DNA of 64,000 nt from an uncultured Bacteroidota bacterium (GTDB lineage: Bacteria > Bacteroidota > Bacteroidia > Chitinophagales > Saprospiraceae): assembly GCA_937861115.1 (NCBI GenBank), contig CALMBD010000010.1, positions 1 to 64,000 of the forward strand. The letters are read 5' to 3'. Position 1 is the first letter of the stretch. The number at the start of each line of letters is the position of its first letter. Shown here one piece after another: positions 46,634-54,729 of this stretch. The position numbers were made by a program, and so were the translations under genes. A model generated the notes under the pieces. That model was not told the DNA's origin. It saw nothing but the letters and a program-made list of their open reading frames with translations, and searched no databases.

Positions 46634-48082
46634 TCAGGATAAAGGGGATGAGTGAATGGGGTCGACCTGGCGCTCGGGATACAGCAGACTTCCTGCGATC
46701 ATGCCGAGTATGCCTGCTGCAAAACCGTACAGCATCGGGGGTATATGCAACCAGATCGACGCATCACCTGCCGGCTCTTCCGGCAGCAGGAACAATGCGG
46801 CGAGCCATATAAGCATCCCGGCGATCATGGACACAATAGCGCCCATAGCGGAGGCCCGGCGCCAATACAACCCCGCTATAAGCGGCGTAAACAGCGATAC
46901 CAGGCTCAATGCCGACGATTCTCCGACAAGTTCGTATATATTATTGCGCATCAGTGCCATGCCGCCGGTAATAACCGCAACGAACACTACCGACAAACGC
47001 ATAATACGCAGCAACTGTTCATCGCTGACCGATTTAAAGAGCGGCTTGACGAGGTTCTCCCCCATTACCGTAGCAGGAGCTAGCATGGCGCCGCTGCAAG
47101 TACTGAGGATTGCGGAAAGCAAGGCCCCGAAAAACAGTATCTGCATGCCCAGACCGCTGTGTTGCATCACCATGGCCGGTATCATCATCTGAGGATCCTT
47201 TTCCAGCAATTCCGGGTACAACATCCGGCCGCAGTAACAGATAAGGAGCGGCAAAAATGCGATCGACAGGTACATCAACGACGATGTATAGCAGGCACGA
47301 ACGGAGGTGCGTTCGCTTTCGGCCGCCATAACCCGCTGAAAAACATCCTGTTGCGGTATGCTACCCAGGCCAATTGTCATCCAGGCGGCGACCCACCCGA
47401 TCATATCCGGCCCCTTCGCATCCGGAAAGAACTGGAAAAAGCCCTCCGGGGCAGCAGCAGCCATAGGCTCAAAACCGCCAACCTGCCAAACCATATCCAC
47501 CGCCAGTGCCACCAGTCCGATTATGATGGCGATCGTTTGTACAAAATCAGTGATCGTGACCGACCACATACCGCCAATGTAAGTGTACACCAGCACCATC
47601 GTTGTACAGATCAGCACCCCGAGACTGCGGTCCAGTCCACTGATCGACTGCAGGATGATCGACAGGGCAACCAACTGGGCCGCAATCCAACTGAAGTAGG
47701 ACGGTACCATAAATACAGCTGATGTGATCTCGGCAGCCTTATTGAAACGAAGCCGGAAAAAATCGCTGAAAGTGAGCAGATTAAGGCTGTACAGCGGGCG
47801 AGCCACCAGTAAGCCGGCCAGCAGGAGACAAAGCGAAGCGCCAAAGGGGTCTTCAATTATGCCCAGCAAACCGTGCTGCGCGAATTCTGCTGAGGCGCCC
47901 ATGATCGTTTCAGAGCCGAACCAGGTGGCGAACAAGGCACAGGAGGCCATGAACAGGGGTAGTCTTTTGCCGGCAACCACAAAATCGGCCGTCGTTTTTA
48001 CGCGACGCGACGCCCACCAACCTACTGCCAGCGTACCGAGCAGGTACACCCCTATAAAAGTTAGCAACAATCCGTTTTGCAT
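46634..48082 (-). CDS. Sodium:solute symporter (SSS/SLC5 family), second copy
   Basis: 482 residues, shorter and more distantly related to the symporter at 31215. Landmarks: MQNGLLLTFIGVYLLGTLAVG, VKTTADFVVAGKRLP, TWFGSETIMGASAEFAQHG, and FMVPSYFSWIAAQLVAL. The first codons of the reading frame use TTG at 48094; the ATG at 48082 gives the normal first helix. Likely takes up small organic solutes with sodium. It leads a run with two membrane proteins of unknown role. Confidence 0.92.
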   Translation of the reverse strand: MQNGLLLTFIGVYLLGTLAVGWWASRRVKTTADFVVAGKRLPLFMASCALFATWFGSETIMGASAEFAQHGLLGIIEDPFGASLCLLLAGLLVARPLYSLNLLTFSDFFRLRFNKAAEITSAVFMVPSYFSWIAAQLVALSIILQSISGLDRSLGVLICTTMVLVYTYIGGMWSVTITDFVQTIAIIIGLVALAVDMVWQVGGFEPMAAAAPEGFFQFFPDAKGPDMIGWVAAWMTIGLGSIPQQDVFQRVMAAESERTSVRACYTSSLMYLSIAFLPLLICYCGRMLYPELLEKDPQMMIPAMVMQHSGLGMQILFFGALLSAILSTCSGAMLAPATVMGENLVKPLFKSVSDEQLLRIMRLSVVFVAVITGGMALMRNNIYELVGESSALSLVSLFTPLIAGLYWRRASAMGAIVSMIAGMLIWLAALFLLPEEPAGDASIWLHIPPMLYGFAAGILGMIAGSLLYPERQVDPIHSSPLS

Positions 48083-48116
48083 ACTCAAAAACAAAGGCCT
48101 TTCGACATTGGCCGGT

Positions 48117-48124
48117 CAAAGGTA
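48117..48124 (-). promoter_or_regulatory. Probable -7 box (TACCTTTG) of the symporter operon
   Basis: Exact TAnnTTTG on the minus strand, 35 bases before the start codon. No TTG box at the expected place. Confidence 0.45.
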
Positions 48125-48200
48125 TAAAACAGCCGAAAGTCGAAAGGCCGGGAAAGGCATTGGCCCGTAATATTAGTGGTGGCACATGCCTGACGCCTTC

Positions 48201-48905
48201 CTAATGTTTCCGCTTGGGGTCACTGAGAATAAAAGATACCGTGATGCCGGCAAAATAATACCAGTCGCCCTTTCCGGGGTTGCCGTTGGTCCGGATACCG
48301 TCGAGGTCGTCGGAAAAAACCGGCCTCCAGCCGCCTTCCAAACCGAGAACCAGGCGATCCAGAATATCGGCGCGCAGGCCGACGCCCATGGGCACGAGAA
48401 GGAAATTATGGTTCAGCCCGTCCTCAGGCAGGTCCGTCTTCAGGTATTTTTCCCTGTTTGCTATAGTCCCGTAATACTCCGCTTTCGGATCGGTAACTGA
48501 CAAGCCGAGGCCGGCAAAAACATAAGGCGTGACAAAGAAATTGTGGATACCGGTGTTGGAGTAGCGTTCCCTTCCCAGCACCTTCCATTCCACTACGGTG
48601 CCGAACTCGAGAATGGACGTAGAGAACCGGAAACTTCTTTCTTTCAATGACCGGGAATTGGCGTCGTCGCCGGCGATAGACCCCGAGTAAATGTGGGCTT
48701 TGGCAGAAATATACCGGGAAAAATGGTACCGGAAGTACACCCCGTAACCGGGCTGGGTTTCGGAGATTTCGATCGCCGCATCAGAAACGTCGCCGGAATA
48801 GTTGGTGAGCCCGAATAAAAAACCGGCCTCAAAATAAGAGTTACGTTGGGCAGTGGCAAGGCTAAGGACTAGAACCAAAGGCAAAAGCAGAAGCAGTTTT
48901 TTCAT
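48201..48905 (-). CDS. Outer membrane beta-barrel protein (DUF6089-like)
   Basis: 234 residues, signal peptide to 19 (LSLATAQ), then a small barrel with the family start YFEAGFLFGLTNYSGDV and alternating strands (FFVTPYVFAGLGLSV, LVPMGVGLRADILDRLVLGLEGGWRPVFSDDLDG, cut here). Ends DPKRKH rather than with the aromatic residue usual for BAM-inserted barrels. DUF6089-type proteins are common single barrels of Bacteroidota with unknown function. It lies just past the terminator of the rsgA run. Confidence 0.82.
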   Translation of the reverse strand: MKKLLLLLPLVLVLSLATAQRNSYFEAGFLFGLTNYSGDVSDAAIEISETQPGYGVYFRYHFSRYISAKAHIYSGSIAGDDANSRSLKERSFRFSTSILEFGTVVEWKVLGRERYSNTGIHNFFVTPYVFAGLGLSVTDPKAEYYGTIANREKYLKTDLPEDGLNHNFLLVPMGVGLRADILDRLVLGLEGGWRPVFSDDLDGIRTNGNPGKGDWYYFAGITVSFILSDPKRKH

Positions 48906-48940
48906 TGACTATGTAATCGGATTTTGTTCACGGAAAAAGA

Positions 48941-48987
48941 TACAAAAAAAACAGCCCCTCTTTTCGTACGATTAGGAAAAGAAGGGC
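48941..48987 (-). terminator. Terminator of the rsgA run
   Basis: On the minus strand an 11-base stem with one mismatch (48977-48987 with 48954-48964, loop of 12) is followed by a T run (complement of 48943-48950). It ends the TlpA/TonB/GGGPS/rsgA run 83 bases after the rsgA stop. Confidence 0.8.
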
Positions 48988-49069
48988 AAAGTTGGCAAAA
49001 TAACGGTTCCTTACCACGTATGTTGTATAATTTAATTGCAAAGTCCGGGCTTTAACGGCAAGTAACCGA

Positions 49070-50035
49070 TCAAAAGTCTCTTCTCCGTTCCCAGTAGTTC
49101 TGATCTTCCACTTCGCCAAGCAAAGCGAGGTAATTGGAAAACCGGAGCTCGCTCACTTCGCCCCGGCGCAGCGCCTCGTGAACGGCACAACCCGGTTCAT
49201 CCCGGTGGAGGCAGGCGCCGCCAAACTTGCAGTGTTCGGACAACGCAAAAAATTCGCGGAAACTGTGGGCGATATTGGCCTTGTCTTTATCGTTGAATGC
49301 CAGCGTTTTAATGCCCGGTGTATCGATGAGCCGGCCACCAAAATCCAGTTCGAACATTTCAGCGAAGGTCGTGGTGTGCTGTCCTTTGCCGGAGTAATCG
49401 CTGATCTCGCCGGTGCGCAATTCCAGCTGCGGTTGTATGGCATTCACCAGGGTGCTTTTGCCCACGCCCGACTGGCCGCTCATCAGCGTGGTTTTGTCCT
49501 TCAGGATGCTTTTAAGCGCTTCCAGCCCGGTCTTGTCCGGCACAGAGGTAAGCAGTATGCCATAACCGATACCGCCGTAAATAGCTTTCATCTCCTCGAA
49601 GCGTTCCATGTCCGCCTCGTCGTACAGGTCGGATTTGTTGAATATGATGGTGACGGGGATTTCATCGCGCTCCGTCATCACGAGAAAACGGTCGATAAAG
49701 CCCGGCTTCAGGTCGGGCTGCACAATGGTCGTGATCAACACGGCCTGATCTATGTTTGCGGCAAGTAGGTGCAGGTCGTGTTTGCGGCGCGGCGACTGCC
49801 GCACCACGTAGTTACTGCGCGGCAGTATCTTTTTGATCATCCCCTTGTCGGCAGATTCCGGCTCTATCTCTACGCGGTCGCCCACGGCCACCGGATTGGT
49901 CAGCGGCGCATCGTCGAGGCGAAACTTTCCCACGATCCGGCACTGCAATACTTCCTGAGAAGCATCGAGGCGGACGTTGTACCAACTGCCGGTTGACTTA
50001 ATGACGGTTCCGGTTTGCATTTGTGTAATGGACAT
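49070..50035 (-). CDS. rsgA: Ribosome small subunit biogenesis GTPase RsgA
   Basis: 321 residues, circularly permuted GTPase that helps late maturation of the 30S subunit. The OB-fold N-terminus (GTVIKSTGSWYNVRL) is followed by G4 NKSDL, G1 GQSGVGKSTLVNAI and G3 DTPGIKTL in that permuted order, then the C-terminal zinc knuckle CKFGGACLH ... GCAVHEAL. All key residues are present. The start at 50035 is preferred over the TTG/other codons at 50056. It lies directly downstream of a 163-bp fold-back repeat that separates it from the GGGP synthase gene, with only 6 bases between the repeat end and its ATG. Confidence 0.95.
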   Translation of the reverse strand: MSITQMQTGTVIKSTGSWYNVRLDASQEVLQCRIVGKFRLDDAPLTNPVAVGDRVEIEPESADKGMIKKILPRSNYVVRQSPRRKHDLHLLAANIDQAVLITTIVQPDLKPGFIDRFLVMTERDEIPVTIIFNKSDLYDEADMERFEEMKAIYGGIGYGILLTSVPDKTGLEALKSILKDKTTLMSGQSGVGKSTLVNAIQPQLELRTGEISDYSGKGQHTTTFAEMFELDFGGRLIDTPGIKTLAFNDKDKANIAHSFREFFALSEHCKFGGACLHRDEPGCAVHEALRRGEVSELRFSNYLALLGEVEDQNYWERRRDF

Positions 50036-50041
50036 TCGAAT

Positions 50042-50204
50042 TAAGTACTGTGACAAGATTATTGAATCATTTTGACCAAGTCATTTTGTTGCTGGTCAAG
50101 GCGCGAACGACGCGAATACCCGGGGTCTTTTAGGAGTGAGCAACGCTGAGTAGCGGCAAAAGGGCTGGTCATAAATGGTTTGAATAATCTTGTCACAGTA
50201 CTTA
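50042..50204. mobile_element. MITE-like fold-back element with 22-bp terminal inverted repeats
   Basis: 163 bp bounded by perfect 22-base terminal inverted repeats (taagtactgtgacaagatta plus tt; outermost bases 50042 and 50204), with the arms still alignable for ~60 bases each, so the element can fold as one long imperfect hairpin. No reading frame inside is credible. It is placed in the short gap between the GGGP synthase stop and the rsgA start. No clear target duplication is visible; the flanks read gaat and ttta. Related full-length transposase genes are not in the window. Confidence 0.75.
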
Positions 50205-50221
50205 TTTACTGGAAAAACTGC

Positions 50222-51010
50222 TTAACCGTTTACAGTGCCGCTATCGTTCCCCAACACAGGTTGAAAATCTTTGACTGCTGCCGCCATTTCCCGGATCAGC
50301 ACGGGGTCCTGCTCTATGGCGTTGCCAACCACGATCAGATCGGCGCCGGCCCGGAGGTTGGCCGCTACCTTTTCCGGCGTCCGGATACCGCCGCCCACAA
50401 TGAGTGGAATACTGACGGCGCCGCTGACCGCCTCGATCATGCTTTCCGACACGGGGGTTTTGGCTCCCGACCCCGCGTCCAGGTACAACATCCGGAGGCC
50501 CAGCAGTTCGCCGGCAAGGGCCGTACACACGGCGATATCGTCTTTGTGGGCAGGAATAGGGTACGTATTCGACATGTATTGTACGGCTGTTTGCACCCCG
50601 CCGTCGACGAGCATATAGCCGGTGCTGATAATCTCCAGCGGCGACATTTTCAGGAAAGGCGCCGATATAACATGCTGACCGATAAGCAGTTCCGGATTCC
50701 GACCGCTGATGAGCGAGAGAAACAGAATGCCGTCGGCGCGGTAACTGAGTTGAAAGGAATTGCCCGGAAACAGGATCAGCGGAACAGGACAGCGCTGGCG
50801 TATCTGCGCCAGCAAACCGTCGAGCATGTTGTTGACTACCAGGCTTCCGCCGATGAAAAAGTAATCGACGCCGCATTCGACGGCGAGATCGAGCGTCTGC
50901 TCCATTTTTTTCAGGCGCAACTTGTCGGGGTCAAACAGGACGACCAGTTTTTTCTCGCCATGCTTTTTGGCCGCGAGCAGCCCGGCGTATATGCCTTTAT
51001 CGTGCGTCAT
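50222..51010 (-). CDS. Geranylgeranylglyceryl phosphate synthase family protein (PcrB/GGGPS)
   Basis: 262 residues of TIM-barrel GGGPS family. Landmarks: VVLFDPDKLRL (substrate-phosphate/Mg site DPDK), FIGGSL, PVPLILFPGNSFQL, SPLEIISTGYMLVDGG, YLDAGSGAKTPV, PLIVGGGIRTPEKV and DLIVVGNAIEQDP. In archaea this enzyme makes the ether lipid bond to sn-glycerol-1-phosphate; bacterial group II members of Bacteroidota have the activity but their lipid product is poorly defined (family knowledge). Its ATG overlaps the stop of the TonB-CTD gene by 4 bases, so they are coupled. Confidence 0.92.
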   Translation of the reverse strand: MTHDKGIYAGLLAAKKHGEKKLVVLFDPDKLRLKKMEQTLDLAVECGVDYFFIGGSLVVNNMLDGLLAQIRQRCPVPLILFPGNSFQLSYRADGILFLSLISGRNPELLIGQHVISAPFLKMSPLEIISTGYMLVDGGVQTAVQYMSNTYPIPAHKDDIAVCTALAGELLGLRMLYLDAGSGAKTPVSESMIEAVSGAVSIPLIVGGGIRTPEKVAANLRAGADLIVVGNAIEQDPVLIREMAAAVKDFQPVLGNDSGTVNG

Positions 51011-51759
51011 TTTACCTGGAACGTCCGGCTTACCAGCAAGGTGCTGTTGCCATACTGGATTACGGCGTTGAGGGTAAAGGTACCGCCCGACACCGCCTGC
51101 TCGGCTATTTTTCTCATTTTCTTGTCCGGTTCGTTGCCCTGCACCTCAGCCGAAGCGCTTTTTTTGCCCTTTTCAAACAAAAAGCCCAGTTCGCGTATTG
51201 TTGAAACGTTGCCGAATGCATCGCGGACAAGGATGGGCTCATCGAGGTTTTGCCTTATTTCGGCCGGTGTAATTTCATCCAGATGCAGTTTTCCCCAATG
51301 GATGGAGAACTGGCCGGCTTCATCGGTTACCTGCCGTTTGAATCCAAATTCTACGGGAAGATTCAGTCGCACCGCTACCTTCCGGCCTTCATGAACGGCC
51401 GGTTCCCAGACCGGCATGGCCTGCACAACGGCTATTGCCGCGTCGCCGCAGCCACCGCCAATATCGCGAAGCAAGTGCACATCGCCGACATTACCTTTTT
51501 CATCGACGACAAAACTGACGACGACAAGTCCTTCGATATTTTTGCGGATCGCGGAATCGGGGTATTGCAGGTTGGCGCTGATAAAGGCGGCAAGGGCCTT
51601 TTCACTGCACGTATATTTGGCCGGATCGGTTGAAAGGAAGTGTTCACAACCGGGGAAAAGCGGCATCTGTTCGACAAGCGTCCAGACACCCGAGCTGTCG
51701 GGCTGTGCGGAGGCGGCGCCGGCAATACCGAGCAAAAGAATGGCCAAGAGTTTATTCAT
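51007..51759 (-). CDS. Secreted TonB C-terminal domain protein with a C-terminal extension
   Basis: 250 residues. Signal peptide to ~19 (AGAASAQ). A TonB C-terminal domain is at ~30-125 (MPLFPGCEHFLSTDPAKYTCSEKALAAFISANLQYP in pieces: KALAAFISANLQYP, GLVVVSFVVDEKGNVGDVHLL, MPVWEPAVHEGRKV), with a disulfide-like Cys pair. The last ~120 residues are an extra domain of unknown kind (FQVK end). No TM anchor or proline-rich linker exists, so it is not a standard ExbBD-driven TonB. The TTG at 51768 is in frame but the ATG at 51759 starts the signal peptide and is 5 bases after the TlpA-like stop. Translationally coupled to GGGPS. Confidence 0.85.
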   Translation of the reverse strand: MNKLLAILLLGIAGAASAQPDSSGVWTLVEQMPLFPGCEHFLSTDPAKYTCSEKALAAFISANLQYPDSAIRKNIEGLVVVSFVVDEKGNVGDVHLLRDIGGGCGDAAIAVVQAMPVWEPAVHEGRKVAVRLNLPVEFGFKRQVTDEAGQFSIHWGKLHLDEITPAEIRQNLDEPILVRDAFGNVSTIRELGFLFEKGKKSASAEVQGNEPDKKMRKIAEQAVSGGTFTLNAVIQYGNSTLLVSRTFQVK

Positions 51760-51764
51760 CGGTT

Positions 51765-53192
51765 TCAATGCTGTCGTGAGAGGTTCAGCAACTGCGTATT
51801 GATATCGCCGGGTTGGTTAGACGTGGCTTTCACGGCGAAAGTGCCGTCTTTGCCAACGATAAAATACTGTGGAACGGCTTCAACGCCGTAACTCTGGGCG
51901 ATGTTGCGTTCACGACCCGAAGATGCCAGCAGGTTGTGCCCCTTGAAGTTCCGTTCTGCAAGCGCCCGTTGCCAGGCCGCCGGATTGTCATCAATCGAAA
52001 TATTGACGATCTCGATACCGCTACGGTTCAGTTCTGCTGCAAAATCGTTGAACATATCCATCTTCTGGAGACATGCGCTGCACCAGCTTGCCCAAAAATT
52101 CAGGTAAACTACCTTGCCGCGGAACTGCGACAGCGACAGTACCCTGCCCTCGGCATCTTCGCCTGTGAAAACCGGCGCTGCAATACCCGGCGATACCCGT
52201 GCGATTTTTTCGTACAGATCCGTCACCTTCGCATCGTAGGCAGTGTATTCGTTGGTTTTCAGAAAATCGGTGTAATAGGGCAATATTTCGCGATAACGGT
52301 CGCCTGAAAAGGCCAGGCGGATCATTTCGGAGCGAAAAAAGGCCATCGATTTACCGCTCAGCATGGTCCCGGCCATGTTGTATTGTCCGACATAAAAATT
52401 GTCCGTTGAACCGGCAGCAGCCTGCTGTCTGGCCAACAGCGCCTGAAGGAACAGGCGGTACCAGTCGTTGCCGACCGATTCGTTGATGAGCGCCGCATCG
52501 GAGAGAAAATCGAAAAATTCGGGCTGCACCTGGTGGCGGTTGCCATACACCTGGCCGTAGAACAGCAGGTGATAGGCCCAGTAGTAAACGATCTCTGCAG
52601 CCATCCAGTCGTAAAAAGCGGGGGTAAGTGCCGCCGGAGCCCTGCCGGAAAAATCGTCGAGCAGCATGGAGGCGGCCGTTTTGCGCCGGTCCATATAATC
52701 CCTGAATTCTGTCGGACCCAGCGATTCCATCCGGTCGTTCATCAATTGCTCCACGACGGCCCACCATTGGCCGATCTTGAACCGGATGTTGTTCATTTCA
52801 TTAAAGTCGGGCGGGTTTTCCTGAAAATACTGGAGCAGCAGGCGGTTGTTGGCCCCTCCCCTGCCGGTGAAGGCGACGGCCATGGGGAACTGGAATATAT
52901 CCGTTTTGACATACAGGGTATCGACCGGCTCCAGAAAAACCGGCAGCCGCTCCTCATTGCAGATCAGGAAGGCCAATTGCGGTTCGGGGATTATCGCTTC
53001 AATGGAAAACCGCAGTTGATCATCCAGTTCGGCCCAATAGGTATCTGCACGCCCATCGACATAATAATGGGGTACATAAATCTGAACTACGCTCCCGGGG
53101 GCAGCATTTTTAAAAACACCGGAAACAAAAGCGGCATGGGCGTTTAGAAAGCAACCGGAGATCAAAAAAACGACAAACCAATTCTTGAGCAT
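51765..53192 (-). CDS. Secreted thioredoxin-fold (TlpA-like) protein with long N-terminal domain
   Basis: 475 residues. Signal peptide to ~21. Residues ~22-330 are a helical and beta-rich region typical of Bacteroidota TlpA-like proteins, and from ~345 a TlpA/thioredoxin fold: FRGKVVYLNFWASWCSACLQ with active site WCSAC, then VEAVPQYFIVGKDG with the cis-Pro. The motif is consistent with a periplasmic reductant or disulfide handling protein, possibly for c-type cytochrome or surface protein maturation (inference). First gene of a run of four (TlpA, TonB-CTD, GGGPS, rsgA). Confidence 0.88.
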   Translation of the reverse strand: MLKNWFVVFLISGCFLNAHAAFVSGVFKNAAPGSVVQIYVPHYYVDGRADTYWAELDDQLRFSIEAIIPEPQLAFLICNEERLPVFLEPVDTLYVKTDIFQFPMAVAFTGRGGANNRLLLQYFQENPPDFNEMNNIRFKIGQWWAVVEQLMNDRMESLGPTEFRDYMDRRKTAASMLLDDFSGRAPAALTPAFYDWMAAEIVYYWAYHLLFYGQVYGNRHQVQPEFFDFLSDAALINESVGNDWYRLFLQALLARQQAAAGSTDNFYVGQYNMAGTMLSGKSMAFFRSEMIRLAFSGDRYREILPYYTDFLKTNEYTAYDAKVTDLYEKIARVSPGIAAPVFTGEDAEGRVLSLSQFRGKVVYLNFWASWCSACLQKMDMFNDFAAELNRSGIEIVNISIDDNPAAWQRALAERNFKGHNLLASSGRERNIAQSYGVEAVPQYFIVGKDGTFAVKATSNQPGDINTQLLNLSRQH

Positions 53193-53269
53193 GGCGGCAA
53201 GTAGATTTTTTTATGGGAGCGAAAGGTAGGGAATATTGGAAAAAACCGTCATTCGTCGTCATTTCATCA

Positions 53270-54352
53270 TCACTCCAATTCCTTGCACGCCCGGTACAGA
53301 TCCTGCCAGCCCTCCCGTTTTTTTATCACCGTTTCGAGGTATTCCTGCCATACGATGGTGTCGGTACCGGTGTCCTTGACGACGGCGCCGGTGATGCCCG
53401 CCGCCAGGTCATGCGCGCGCAGTTCGCCGTCGCCGAAATGTACGGCCAGCGATTGACCCTGGTGGACGACCGAAATCAACTCGGCGGTGCTGAGCGTGGC
53501 CGTCGGGCTTTTTAGTTTTTCCCGGCCGTCTTCGGTTTTGCCGTTGCGCAGTTCGCGAAAAATAGCCACCAGGCGCTGTATTTCGCGCAGCGGCGCCGCT
53601 TCAGGCGGTAGTTCGAGCGATTTCCCCAATGCGGCAACGCGGTTTTGCACAATAGTAACCTCCTCTTCCAGTGTGGCGGGTAACGGCAGCACAACCGTGT
53701 TGAACCGGCGGCGCAGGGCAGCGGAGAGTTCGTTGACCCCTTTATCGCGGTCGTTGGAGGTGGCGATGAGGTTGAATCCCCGGCGTGCCTGGACTTCGGT
53801 GTTGAGTTCGGGCACGGGGAGCGTTTTTTCCGACAGGAGGGTGATGAGCGTATCCTGCACATCGGCGGGCAGGCGCGTGAGCTCTTCCACCCGCACGAGT
53901 TTGCCCTGGCGCATACCTTCCATGACGGGGCTGGGCACGAGCGCCTTGTCGGAAGGACCTTCGGCAAGCAGGCGGGCATAGTTCCAGCCATAGCGCAGGC
54001 TTTCCTCGTTGGTGCCTGCCGTACCCTGCACCATCAGCGTACTGTCGCCGCTGATGGCGGCCGCGAGGTGTTCGCTGACCCAGGTTTTTGCCGTGCCGGG
54101 TATGCCGAGCAACAGCAGTGCCCGGTCGGTCGCCAGCGTAGCCACGGCGATTTCGATGAGCCTGCGCTGGCCGTAATATTTAGGCTCGATGTCTGTTTTT
54201 CCCACTTTCCCACCGAGCAGGTAGGTGACGACCGCCCAGGGTGAAAGGCGCCAGTTGGCCGGGCGTGGCCGGTCGTCGTGTGCAGCCAGCGCTTCCAGTT
54301 CGTGCGCATATGCCAATTCGGCGTGCGGACGTATAATGGTATCGGGTATCAT
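53270..54352 (-). CDS. MoxR-like AAA+ ATPase
   Basis: 360 residues. Walker A GIPGTAKTW (~86-94), a Walker B-like strand LVRVEELTRLPADVQDTLITLL (in parts LVRVEEL and RLPADVQ), sensor-1 NLIATSNDRDKG and arginine finger region LRRRFN. MoxR ATPases usually pair with a von Willebrand A domain protein to mature metalloenzymes or membrane complexes; no VWA gene is adjacent. It follows crcB directly (stop of crcB at 54353), and both follow the large cytochrome-containing gene by 2 bases, so all three form one operon. In other genomes this type of ATPase sits with SWIM and VWA proteins (family knowledge). Confidence 0.88.
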   Translation of the reverse strand: MIPDTIIRPHAELAYAHELEALAAHDDRPRPANWRLSPWAVVTYLLGGKVGKTDIEPKYYGQRRLIEIAVATLATDRALLLLGIPGTAKTWVSEHLAAAISGDSTLMVQGTAGTNEESLRYGWNYARLLAEGPSDKALVPSPVMEGMRQGKLVRVEELTRLPADVQDTLITLLSEKTLPVPELNTEVQARRGFNLIATSNDRDKGVNELSAALRRRFNTVVLPLPATLEEEVTIVQNRVAALGKSLELPPEAAPLREIQRLVAIFRELRNGKTEDGREKLKSPTATLSTAELISVVHQGQSLAVHFGDGELRAHDLAAGITGAVVKDTGTDTIVWQEYLETVIKKREGWQDLYRACKELE

Positions 54353-54727
54353 TCAGAGGGTTAGTTTAAATCCCAAAATCAGGCACAGCATACACAACGC
54401 CAAACTGGCAATTGTGTTGGTGAGCACCAGTCCGGTGTGGCCGCTTTCATACAATCCCCAGTTTTCGGCGATAAACGTCGAAAAGGTGCTCAGTCCGCCG
54501 CAAAAGCCGGTGCCCAGCAACAGTCGCCGATGGTCGGTCATCTGCCCGCTTAAATGCAGGGCCATAACCACGCCCAGCACAAAACAGGCGATACCGTTGG
54601 CCAACAGGGTGGCCACGGGAAATTTGCTGCCCTGCGCGCTGCGCAGGGCCAGCACAATGCCGAAGCGGCTGACACTCCCGAGTCCGCCGCCAAGGAAGAC
54701 AAGGAAGAAGGCAAATACTTGTTGCAT
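54353..54727 (-). CDS. crcB: Fluoride ion channel CrcB/Fluc
   Basis: 124 residues, a four-helix dual-topology channel that exports fluoride. The hallmark GFCGGLSTFSTF is intact, as is the start GGGLGSVSRFGIVLAL and the N-terminal helix; GN-type contact (LLANGIACFVLG) is present. Its start is 2 bases after the stop of the 1232-residue gene and its stop is next to the start of the MoxR gene. A fluoride riboswitch is not expected because the gene is internal to an operon. Confidence 0.95.
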   Translation of the reverse strand: MQQVFAFFLVFLGGGLGSVSRFGIVLALRSAQGSKFPVATLLANGIACFVLGVVMALHLSGQMTDHRRLLLGTGFCGGLSTFSTFIAENWGLYESGHTGLVLTNTIASLALCMLCLILGFKLTL

Positions 54728-54729
54728 GG

